From NCBI RefSeq assembly GCF_016545825.1, contig NC_052618.1, forward strand, positions 47,748,196-47,812,195: a DNA stretch of 64,000 nucleotides. The letters run 5' to 3'. A model generated the notes under the pieces. It had not been told where the DNA came from, did no database searches, and worked only from the letters and a program-made list of their open reading frames with translations. The stretch is from Eucalyptus grandis. Its lineage: Eukaryota > Streptophyta > Magnoliopsida > Myrtales > Myrtaceae. A program made the translations under genes and the position numbers. Shown one piece after another: positions 25,824 through 36,115 of the stretch. Each line of letters starts with the position of its first letter. The first letter of the stretch is position 1.

Positions 25824-26633
25824 CGGTCATCATACCACACAGCAGTAAGTAGTGGTGCTGCTGCCTCGATTTCTACTTTCTTTTCCGACACCCTGATCAG
25901 ATAGCGATTTTTTGTTGTCCATAATGTGTCATTCTTAAATTCTCTAAGATATATGTATAAAGTGAACTATAACACACACCAGAACCAGCAGTCCTTCATT
26001 GAAGAAGTTTAGTCTTTTGACGTGCTGACAACTTTAAGCTTTATGCTGTAAGGGTGAGAATTGGTGTCTTCTGTAGACTCGGATTTCACTATTGAGTTCC
26101 TTGTTGGCCAAAGCCTCTTGTCGACTGGAACAGCCTGATTGAGTTTGGTCATGATTGGATTTACTCATGGGTTTATTGTTGGGTGGAGTCTGGAGATTGG
26201 TCTGTTAATGCTATCCTGGCTCCATTTCCTTGGGCCAATACTAAAGATTCAGTTCATGTTCCAGTCACGTTTATTGCAGTTGCTCTTAAGATGCACAACA
26301 GCTGAATGTTTTTTGGTAAAGTTTTTTTTTTTTTTTTGGTAAAGCACAACAGCTGAATGTTTCACTTCTTCTAGAGTGATTTTTCCTGGAGTATTCACTG
26401 AAATGGTAAGGAAAGCTTTGGCCCATAAAATCGGAAAATCAAAAGAAGAAACAAGGGCATGCGAGAGCTTACAGGCGCAATCTAGTTTAAACGGTGATTG
26501 CTCAAGATGACGTGTCTACCAGGATGTCTACCAGGATGTCGTGGCCAATCTTTGGAGGGAGATGGCAGGAATAGTGAGTCGATCAAATTGATTAATCTTA
26601 TTTGCTAGCGGTATGTCGCGACTTTTGAAGAGG
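25824..26633. other. 3' UTR and spacer downstream of the J-like gene
   Basis: No coding region. The string cacaacagctgaatgttt is repeated at about 26,295 and 26,345, on either side of a poly-T run. A short tandem repeat of tctaccaggatg lies at 26,514-26,540. Around 26,530-26,620 begins a stretch (tttggagggagatgg...) that has a diverged second copy on the far side of the 26.6-27.7 kb transposon. Confidence 0.5.
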
Positions 26634-26641
26634 TGAACTGC

Positions 26642-27694
26642 GACGTGCGGACCCTTGAGTGCGCCTTAACTTTGTTTAAATGGACACTTAAGTGTCATAA
26701 CTTACGAAAGGTACACTTAAGTGTCAAAATCGGAGTAAAATTGATCACTTGAGTGTCAATGTGATCAAAATCCGGTCAAAACGTTGACGCGGTATTTTCC
26801 GACGAACCGAGCCCAAAGCGACGCCGTTTTTTGCATCTTGATGTGGCCAAATAATGCAAAAATGACGTCGTTTTTGGGCCGTGGTAAAAAAATAATTAAA
26901 TTAAATTTAGTTAAAATATTCAAAATAATAATTTTAAAATTAAATTTAGTTAAATATTAAAAAAAAAAAGGAACGAGGGAAGGCGGTTGAGGGATTAGCC
27001 CTCACCGCCGCCAAGAAGGGCCGGCGACGGGGGGGCGGGGGAGGGTCGTCCGGGGTCGCCGGGCCCGGCCGGGGTCGCGACCTCGGCCGACCAACGGCGA
27101 GGGTTGGCGACCCTTCTTTGTTGGATCTGGGCGAGGGCCGCGAGCCCTCGCCGCCGGATCTAGGGGCTCGCGGCCCTCGCCCGGCCGGGCCAAGGGCCGC
27201 TACCCATTGGGGCGACCTACGACCCTCGCCTCGATTTGGGGCGAGACTACGTCGGCCCGGGTTGTCGGCCCGGCTAGGGCCGATGACCCCGGCCGACCCT
27301 CCCCGCCGCCGCCGACCCTTCCCGGCGGCGGCGGCGGCGATGGCGGTGGCCGAGGGCTAATCTCTCACCCCTCCCCATTCCTTTTTTTAAAATTATTATT
27401 ATTTTAATATTTTAACTAAATTTAATTAATTAATTAATTATTATTTTTACCACGTCAGCCCAAAACGACACCGTTTTTGCATTATTTGGCCACGTCGGCA
27501 TGCAAAATGGCGTCGTTTTGAGCGCATTTCGTCGGAAAAATGCCACGTCGGCGTTTTGACCGGACTTTGGCCGGAGTGGCACTCAAATGATCCGTTTTTC
27601 TTCGAATGTGGCACTTAAGTATATTTTTTGTAAGTTATGGCACTTAAGTATCATTTTAGGCAAAGTTATGGCACTTGAAGCGTTTTTTTGCCGA
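26642..27694. mobile_element. Non-autonomous long-TIR transposon with GC-rich core (1,053 bp)
   Basis: Long inverted arms can be read directly. The left arm (ttaactttg...ggacacttaagtgtcataac, from about 26,667) is matched by the reverse complement of the right arm ending about 27,680. Inner matching blocks include a pair of ...cgtcg / cgacg motifs around 26,800-26,880 and 27,455-27,540. The element is flanked by TGAACTGC on both sides (26,634-26,641 and 27,695-27,702), which fits an 8-bp (or imperfect 9-bp) target-site duplication. The core (27,000-27,360) is about three-quarters GC, with gcgagggc/gccctcgc inverted motifs, and encodes no transposase. Long arms plus an 8-9 bp duplication fit a Mutator-like (or hAT-like) non-autonomous element. 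The class is inferred. Confidence 0.8.
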
Positions 27695-27702
27695 TGAACT
27701 GC

Positions 27703-28840
27703 CAAAGGAAAGTTAATGGATTCCTAAACTTTCCAAGAGGTGACTGCGAAAGGAAAGCTAATGGATTCCTAAACAAACACTGACAATGGTGTTATGACCA
27801 ATTTGTGGAGGGAGATGACGGGACTGTGAGTCAATCAAATTGATCGATCTTTTCTGTGGCACATTGCAGCGGGTACGTTGTGACCATTTCTAGAGTCAAA
27901 AGGAAAGTTAATGGATTACTAAGGGTGCATGTGATAATCATTATATATCTTGCCAAATTTATTTTTCAATTCTTAAAAACAGATTTGGAGCATAAATTTA
28001 TTTGATAATGTAACTTTTTTTTTCTAGTTCTAGAATAAATTTTTAGTCAAAAAATAGATTTGAAATAGAAATGAGAAGTAAAAAGTTTATATTTTTCTAT
28101 TTCGGGATAGAATTAGGAAATAAAAACTCTTTTTGTCACTCACTCTCACTACTAGGTAGGCCCTCCTTCCTCGGTTGCCTCTTGCTATCTGTTGTTCACT
28201 TGCTTTTCGGCTACCTCCCATTACACTCGGGAGGGAAAATTTTTGTGCCATTATCGATTTAATTTCTGTTTCCGAAACATAAATTTTTTTTCATCATCCA
28301 ATGTGTATTTTTCTTAGAAACTCGTCTAGGGAATAGAAATATTGAAATCTATTTTTGCCAGAAATTGTGTCTAAAATAAAATGGTTATCATTTGCATCCC
28401 AAGTAAGTACTTAGTGTTGATTCTCTTAAAGCCCATACTAGTTGCATCTTTGGGGTTTTGTTTAATTAATTAAACATTCAAATTAGCTCATATTAGAGTT
28501 GCCACTAATCTATTAGGCTATCTTTGGTTGTTAGGATAAAATATATCTTATTCTGCATTTGGTACTTGTTCAAGACTGGATAAGGTTAAATATAAGAGAG
28601 ATATATGTCAGATAAATTTATCTCATGAGGAAGGTGGAATAAGAGATCATAAAGTATCGGATACCTGAAGTGTCAAAACTTGACACATGGGAGAATTTAA
28701 GTGCCAAAAGTTACGAAAGTGATACATATAGGTAAAGGTAAGAAATTATAATTAGCTTTAACCAAATTTACAAAAGATCGACGCTAGAAACTTTCACTTA
28801 AAGTGACAATAAGTCAGAATGAGTGAAGGGGAGCCGATGT
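27703..28840. other. Spacer with diverged flank repeat and transposon-arm remnant
   Basis: 27,793-27,850 (accaatttgtggagggagatg, then a tcaatcaaattgat block) is a diverged direct copy of about 26,542-26,600. A short internal repeat (ggaaag[tc]taatggattcctaaac) occurs at about 27,707 and 27,753, with a third partial copy near 27,900. At 28,660-28,735 a piece reads like an arm of the 26.6-kb element (agtgtcaaaacttgacac ... aagtgccaaaagttacgaaa). No gene is supported. Confidence 0.5.
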
Positions 28841-28989
28841 AAAAGAAAGAACGCCCAAACAAGAAACGGGCAACTAAGCAACAAACAAGAGAATGAGGCT
28901 AGCGAAAGCCCACAAGAGCCAAAATGGAGGACGAAGCAAGGACCGACAGTCTTCAGTCTTCAAAACGGCCAAAGCAACAACGGCAACGG

Positions 28990-31900
28990 AACCAACCAAC
29001 AAGCCGAGTAGTATGACGACAATAGCATCAATAGATCGCAAGAAGGAGATCGCTAGAATCTCCTGTTTCTAGGGTTGTCAATCATATTGCTGAAAGTGAG
29101 AGCCTTGTCCTTGACCACTTTGATGAGATAGTTCTTTAAAGTCGCCAATTCCAAGGTCTCCCCCTGAAAAGCAATACTGTTTCGCTTTTTTCAAATTAGG
29201 TGGCACAAGGCTCCAAAAGAGAAACTGGTGATGCAATGGAGGAAATCCTTACTAGGAAGGAACTTCAAGGCCTACAAGAGATTCTCCGACCAGGACCTGT
29301 TTCTCCACGGAAGATTACATCTTGCAGCCCAAAAATAAGCGAGACTTGCCGAGATGTGATAGTCAAAGAACAAATGATCAACATAATCCGGTTTGGTATT
29401 ACAAAAAGCACACAACCCACTGTCAATTCTACCGTAAGAGAGAAGGAGAACTTGGGTGGATAAGCGGTTTTTGATAATTAGCCAAAGGTTGAATTGAAAT
29501 CTAGGAGCAATCGAGTCGTTCCATATAAGCGAGGCCCAATGAACATGATCCTTCTTCCTCCTAATGACTTCCCACGCTGAGGCTACTGTGAGAGCACGAG
29601 AAGAGCTCCCAAGCCTGGTAAACCGATCAGGGATTCGAGAGAGGATCGGAAGAGAATGATTCCCAGCTTCCAAAATAGTCTTGAGAGCATCACCATAGGG
29701 TGAAAAGAGATCCGCTAATGTTGCTTGTTTGGAGAAGCCTGAGCTATCAATGAAGGAGTCCGAGAAAATTAAATTTAACAGGTCTCTCGGGTGCCAATGG
29801 TCATACCATAGTGACATGGAGAAGCCATTACCAACTTCCTAGAAGAAGGATAACTGAAACTCCCGCCTTAACTGCAAAATCTTCTTCCATGCCCAAGAAC
29901 AAACAAACGGAATGCGGGAAGCCAAATTTTTTTTCTTCTTTAAGAAAGTCGTGTGAATCCACATACACCACCACGACTCCTTATAAGTAAAAAGAATCTA
30001 AATGTACTTGAGCATTGTAGTTTTATTGTAGTCACGTAGCTTGCGAATACCCAATCCTCCTTATGCTTTCAGGAGACAAACTTCCTCCCAAGCGACTTTT
30101 GATCCACCAGAACTAAGTGTAGGACATTTTCAAAGAAATTGCCGCAAAATTTGTTCTATACGATCAAGCATCGAACACGGAAGAATAAACACATTGGCCC
30201 AATAACTTTGAATGGAGTGAAGGACTGACCTGATCAGTTGAAGTCTACCTGCGAATGAAAGGAATCGCTGGGCCCAAGATTGGACCTTAGTCGTGATGCG
30301 ATCAACGAGTGAGATACAGTCAGTCTTGCCAAGCCTTGAAGTGATGATCGGAACCCCCAAATACCTCACCAGCAATTTACCTTCCTAAAAACCAAGGGCT
30401 AGAAGGATATAATTCCGAAGAGATGGGGATTTGCTTGCAAGGAAGACTTCGCTTTTACTTGTATTCGACAATAAGCCACTCCAAGAAGAGAAAATGTCGA
30501 GGCCTCTTTTTAATAACGAAACTGATGCCTAGTCCACCTGACAAAATAAGAAGACATCGGGCATGTTTGGTTCAGCTTTCCCAAGGGGCTTTGGGCTCTC
30601 AAAACCCTTTGGGGAAAATATTTGGTGTTTGGCAACCATTTTCGAAAGCTACTTAGCCAAATGTTAGCATCCCCAATGTTGAAAGCCCAATATTGGGGAG
30701 GACCAGCTTTGAGCATTTGGCATTTCGGAAATGCCTTTCACTATTCATCTTCTTCTCCGTTGTCTTCTTCGTCTTCCTCGCCGCCTAAGAGTTTGGCTTC
30801 TCCGGTAGCCGCCACTGCCACATGAGGGTCCCGCGTCCTCGGTGACCACCACCTGGGTTGGCGGGACTCGCGACCCAGGCGATGTCGCCTGGTGGGCGCA
30901 AGCCAGGCGACGCCGCCTGGGTCCGAGTGACCTCAGGCGACGCTGCCTGAGGTTGAGACCTAAGGCTGCCAGATCTGGCCGTCTGGTGGCCAGATTTGGC
31001 GGTCTTGAGGTTAGATCTCGGCTGTCCGGTTGGCTGGCGGTTGGCCGGCCGTCGAAATTTGATTTTCTGACTTAAATAAAAAATAAAAAATAGCAAAAGT
31101 CAATTACAAAGGTGAATTTTACCAAACTGTGTTTATGCTAAATTGCCTTTCAATGTTATAATTTACCAAATGGTATAATATTTCCGCAAACCCCTTTACC
31201 TTAAAGGTATTTGCATTCTCCCAATGACATTTCCCTAAAGCCGAACCAAACAGGCCCATCATTCGCGAAAAAGAGATGTGACAACTTTAGACCTTTTCAT
31301 ATCCAAAAATACTTAAAATTCGGATACAAGGCGCGAGAACTGAGAATCCCAGAGGAAACCTCCATCACCAAAGTAAAAAGATAATGAGACATAGGATCCT
31401 TTTGTCGAAGGCCCCGACCACTAGAGAAGAAACCATGAAGCTCCCTGTTAATGGAGATGGAGTACTTTGGAGAACGAACACATACCATAATGAGCCGGGT
31501 CATTTAGGTGGGAAATCCAAAAGCTATAAGGGTTGATTCAAGGAAATCCCAATCAACCGTATGTTGTCATTTATCCTCCTTAATTGTGCACTTGGGCAGA
31601 TGAGTATCTCGGTGAAAATCCGCAAAAAGTTCTTAGGCTAGAAGAATGTTGTCATTTATTCTCCTACCTTTAACGAAGACATTTTGGGAAGGGCTTATGA
31701 GGTCTCGAAGAACAGCTGCTAGACGGTTGGCAAGAATCTTGGTGATGACTTTATATAAAGTATTACAACATGCAACGGGCCCAAAGTCAGAAAAAGCACA
31801 AGCATTGGGAACCTTGGGTACCAAAGCTAGGATAGTATTGTTCACTTCACGTAAGAGTTTATTCGAAGAGAAAAAGTCCTAATCGCATTCAAGACCAACA

Positions 31901-33408
31901 GGCCCACAGTCTCCCAACAACTTTTGAAGAACTCAACTGTAAAACTGTCCGATCCAGGAGCCTTACCTCTAGCGAGGGAAAATAAAGTATCATGGATCTC
32001 AGAATCAAGCACAGGGCGAAAAAAAACACTAACCTGCTCCTCCGAGAGAGGACGCCTGATAAGTGCCCGCAATTCCTACAACAAAGGCTTTGTGAGGACA
32101 GCCTAAAGTGTTAAGAGGTCAATGAAATAAGTAACAAAAACTTGCTGCACCCTATCCGGATCAGTGATCAGCAAGCCGGAAGGGTCCCTGACCGAGAGAA
32201 TTCTGTTATGAAGCTATTTTCTATTTGACAGAATGGTGAAAAACTTATTGTTTTTTATCACCTTCCTAGAGCCATTTGATTATGGACTTTTGCCTGTAGA
32301 ATGACTCCTCTTGACTTCTCAAAACAACGAACAACCAATGCTAATCATTATCCAGCTCAGCAAGAGAAACACTGGATGGGTCTTGATGGAGGGCAAGCTG
32401 GGTAAGCCTAAGGGCATTCCTTGCTTCAGTCGTTCTCACAGAAATGTCAAAGAAGGGCTCTCTATTGAGTAGCTTAAGTTGGCCTTTGAGAGCCTTTAAC
32501 TTGCAAACAAGCCTATACATAAGAATCCCAACTCCAGGACTGTCCCAAACTTGCTTAACAATAGAGTTGAAATCCGAGTGCTTCATCCAAAAGTCGAAGA
32601 ATTTAAAGGGCTTCCTTGTATGAATCGGGTGTAGCACTCTGACCACCATAGGTGTATGGTCAAAAATACCCAGATTCAAAAAAGAAGCTTAGGAGAAAGA
32701 GAAATCGAGCCTCAATTTAGAATTCACCAACACCCGATTAATTTTCCTTTGCTTCCTATTCACTCCTGAAGAGGTGGACTAGGTAAATTAAAGACCAACA
32801 TACTTGAGATCCTCCAACTCCGTTTGAGCCAAGCAATCACTGAACTCATCGAAATAAGGAATCCAGGTATCTAAGCTACCCATACGATTAGTCGAGTCTT
32901 TAATAGCATTAAAGTCGCCCGCCACCAGTTAAGGCAAATCTTGCAAAATGTTGTTCTTTTGAACAAGGTCTGCCCAAAGGGGTCGATGGCGCAAAAAGGT
33001 ATGCTCGCCGTAAATCGCGGATATATAGCAAGCCACACTAGACAAAATAAAAGTCAAGCTGCCATGGATTGCCTTAGCATTTATAGAAGACACTTCAAAT
33101 CTAACCAGAGCTAGAATCCAACCAACCCAAATTCTACGCCGAGGAGAGTAATCATAATTCGCCACCCAATTCCAACCAATCAAAAGGCTAGCATAAATGG
33201 ATAGGAAAAAGGACTCCAGGACCTTAGTTTCCAAGATACCACTAAAACAGAGGTTATTTAAAGAAACCAAACTTCTTATTCCAGCCCTCCTCAGGGGATT
33301 CATAAGTTCCTGAATATTCCAAAAAACTACGAACATCCAAAAAACACAAGGAGAGTGATTACCTTTTCTTGCTAGGCCCGCGTCGATTATAAACTGGAGC
33401 AGGCACAA
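28990..33408 (-). pseudogene. LINE ORF2 relic: endonuclease, reverse transcriptase and zf-RVT
   Basis: The endonuclease starts at about 33,345 with FWNIQELMNPLRR and has ILETKV with the catalytic Glu. Its C-terminal motif is DHTPMVV at about 32,650. RT blocks follow: GKAPGSDSFTVEFFK (about 31,970), CCNTLYKVITKILANRL (about 31,760), GLRQKDPMSHYLFTLVME (about 31,400) and HLFFAND at the catalytic loop (about 31,270), where a 699-bp insertion splits it. Beyond the insertion are RYLGVPIITSRLG (about 30,360) and a zf-RVT domain (29,272-29,817, with LCAFCNTKPDYVDHLFFDY). Several in-frame stops and frame changes, and FADD changed to FAND, mean it is not functional. Confidence 0.88.
30559..31257. mobile_element. 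MITE (699 bp) inserted in the LINE reverse transcriptase
   Basis: The ends are inverted: GGGCATGTTTGGTTCAGCTTT at the left, and the reverse complement of the right end reads GGGCCTGTTTGGTTCGGCTTT. ATC flanks both sides (30,556-30,558 and 31,258-31,260). On the minus strand, dropping the element and one ATC joins F-A-N-D directly to V-F-L-F-C, the normal continuation of the RT active-site block, so the boundaries and the 3-bp duplication are well supported. The interior has a GC-rich part (30,830-31,050) and no transposase. A 3-bp duplication with G-rich ends fits PIF/Harbinger-type MITEs, although the usual target is TTA/TAA. Confidence 0.88.
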
Positions 33409-33652
33409 CAGAAGGGGGGGGGGATTTGGGCATAGGTGTCAACAGCTTGTCTTGAATAGATAAAGGCTTCATATGATTAGGAGGGGCGGTCGGCGAGGAA
33501 GGGCAGGGAGACAGAAGATCATCCTTACTCATCATTGTCCGAACCACCAGCTAGCTCTCCCGATCTCGGCCAAGTAGAAGAAGCACCAGGAGGCTCGGAC
33601 CTACCCGCAACTGGAAAGGACGGCCACTACTTGGCTTCGGGACATTCCAGGA

Positions 33653-34990
33653 TTACTGTGTCTTTCTAGAAGGAGCAGGAGGAATAATCTTCACAGGGGC
33701 GGGAACCTGTGGCTTATCAGAATGGGCGGGAGGCATATCCTTTGCTAGTACAGGATTCTTCAGCTTCAAGGGTTGAGCACCTTCACCTGAAGTAGGTATT
33801 CCAGTAGCATCCTTAGGCATAAGGGCCTTTTTCTTCTTTCCTTTTACTTGTTTCCATCCCGATTCAACTCTTGTAGAAGGTTGAGAAACCGATGGTTCAG
33901 GGATAGGAATAGCTGCTTGGGCACCAGTCGCATCCATAGGTAGCGCCTGCCCTTGACCTTCATTTGAATAGCCACCAACAGGTCTTGAAGATTGCTGGGG
34001 AAGATCACTCCTCTCGCCCATGCCCTGGTTCGTACTAGAGACAATAGCTCGGGGGCCTTCAATTGCATCTATAGGAGATTCAACACGAACTTGTTGACCC
34101 ACAACTTCATCTAATGCCAAGGTAGGAGGCGCTGAGCATGTGTGGCTGAAGATGCCATAGCTTAGACAAGCACTTGGCCTCCACTCGTATTCCACTTCAA
34201 CAAAGCTCATCTCTCCTCGGTCTAGCACCTGTACAGCATCACAACAAGGTTGCTTCGCTGAGATTTCAACATAGACACGAGCAAATACCAACATATTCTT
34301 TTCCTCAGTCCTCAAATCAACATATAGCGGTTTTCCCACCGCACTAGCCATTGTGCTAATTCCCTGAGAAGACCAGAAAGCAACAGGGAGTTTCTTTAAT
34401 CGAATCCAAACAGGGACTACCAAGTGGTCATTCTTTCTAATTTCCGGCGATGGTTTCCACTACTATAAGATTAGAGGCACTCTTGCGATCGTGAGAGGGC
34501 CTCATTCCAATACCTTCCCTTGAAAATCGGCATCAGGAACCCGAAAGAAAACGAAACCTTGCCCATTTGCCATTATCTCCAGAACTTTGGGGCCCCAAGC
34601 ATTCTTAATGGGGGATTCCACTAGCTTGAAATGAAGCTTCCTTCCAACAAAGTAGCCGACAAGGCATTCAAAGAACTTTGGATCAACATCATCCAAAATA
34701 GCATCAGAAAGTTCAACAACAGGCCTGTTATTGATGATGGTAGGCGGAATGTATTCCAAATCAAAGCCTTTAGTAGCAAGTTTGGCAACATTGGCCCAGG
34801 AGCGAGACTGGGGGAGTTTCGAATCCCTACTCTGCTGGTCTCTTTGCCAAGGCCTCTTCGAAATAAACCAGGCTCTACTTCTATCACGACGGCTGGCAGG
34901 AACTTGCGGGGGAAGGCCAACCCGCTCAACCTGACCTGGAGGCTCTACAAGAGGGCTACCATGAGGACGGGATGAAGGGCTTCGTCCCCT
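33653..34990 (-). pseudogene. LINE ORF1 relic: DUF4283 and degenerate zinc knuckle
   Basis: Two open pieces belong together. 34,502-34,759 carries FVGRKLHFKLVESPIKNAW and GQGFVFFRVPD, the first part of DUF4283. 33,653-34,423 carries VPVWIRLKKLPVAFWS and ACLSYGIFSHTC, a CxxC-type zinc knuckle in which the second Cys is Tyr. It ends in a Pro/Gln/Ser-rich tail. The break between the pieces (about 34,424-34,500) holds a stop and a frame change. The upstream part near 34,760-34,990 is proline/arginine-rich and also frame-broken. In this LINE type ORF1 binds the RNA. Confidence 0.8.
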
Positions 34991-35409
34991 TGAAGTTCCA
35001 ACAGCATGTTGTGCTGATTAGGGATGACCACCAGCACCAGAAGTGGACGAAGCCATACGTCGAATACCTAGTGTGCAAGCCAAGCACCATCCAAAAAAGC
35101 CCATTACGAGTAAAGAAACATAACCGGCCAAGGTCCAAGGAGACAATGCGGGACAAAGAGAGGCTCAGGTTTGCACAGGAACGGCCCATAGAACTGCTTT
35201 GTCGCAGCAGAACCCTGGGTTCGTAGTAACAGTGCAGCCGACACTCAGCCAACGAGAATTGGGCTTATGGTTCAAGAGGAGAGGAATGGCTTGGATGGGA
35301 GGTGAGGCGACCTACCCTTCCAAAGACCATCCAAACGACAACTGGGACCACCACACCAAGCATGAACCAAAATCGCGGATTAGACACACTAGTATGCCTA
35401 TGGTAGCTC

Positions 35410-36115
35410 AGATCTTGAAATGGCACTTGAGTGCTGATGTGGGTGGACATTTGCAAAAACATAGGACACTTGAGTGTCAAGTCTATCAAAGGTGGTCAGA
35501 AATCCTAAGTGACAATTTTTTAATAATAGAACTCATCTACGTGATACGCCGAGAGTTGAGTCAAGAACGGAGAACCAAAACGATGTCGTTTTGTCTTCTT
35601 CTTCTTCTTCTTTTTTGAATTTTGATATAATATTAATTAAATTAAAATATTTATATTTACAAAAAAGAAGAAGAAGAAGAAGAAGAGAAAATGGAGGAAA
35701 GGGTCGGCTGGGGTCTCATTGGGCTTTGGTTAGGGGCTAGCGACCTTAGCCGATTTGTGATGAGGGCCTGCTAGCCCTCGCCAAATTTGAGGCGAGGGTC
35801 GCGGCCTTCCCCTAGATCTGGTAAGGGTCACTGGCCCTCACCTATAAATAAATTTAGTTTTAAATGTAATTCAATTAATTTTTATATTATCTAGCCATTA
35901 AATAAAATGATGTTGTTTTTGTAATTGTCCACTCATATCAGCACGCAAAACGATGTAATTTTGTACTTATCTTGCCGAAAAAATTGCCATGTCAAAATTT
36001 TTACTAAATTTTCTTATCATTAGGGCACTTAATTGATCAATTTTGCTCCAAATTTAACACATCTTTCGTAACTTTTAGCATTTAAAGTGTCTCTCGTGCT
36101 AGGATTTAGCACTCT
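35410..36115. mobile_element. Diverged relative of the long-TIR element at 26.6 kb
   Basis: The left end has aaatggcacttgagtg and ggacacttgagtgtcaagt (35,415-35,485). The right end has the inverted counterpart (agggcacttaattgatcaat, then cgtaacttttagcatttaaagtgtc, 36,020-36,095). Between them is a weaker version of the same core (gcgagggtcgcggcc near 35,800; aaaacgatg[tc]cgtttt-type motifs at 35,577 and 35,946). It also contains CTT/AAG tracts at 35,600-35,680. No ORF or clear target-site duplication was found. It abuts the 5' side of the LINE. Confidence 0.65.

Larger units (their letters stand above)
28850..35400 (-). mobile_element. Degenerate L1-type LINE retrotransposon
   Basis: Reading the minus strand from about 35.4 kb down gives, in order, an ORF1 with a DUF4283-like region and a zinc-knuckle-like motif, an endonuclease, a reverse transcriptase and a zf-RVT domain. 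This is the standard layout of plant L1-type LINEs. Both ORFs are broken by stops and frameshifts. A MITE lies inside the RT at 30,559-31,257. The 5' end is near the inverted-repeat element starting about 35.41 kb. The 3' end is uncertain (about 28.85 kb), and I could not find a clear poly(A) tail (it would appear as poly-T on the plus strand). Confidence 0.88.

Noticed and set aside
27118..27407. Proline/arginine-rich frames inside the long-TIR element
   Set aside because: Produced by the GC-rich repeat core; frames open on both strands; not gene-like.
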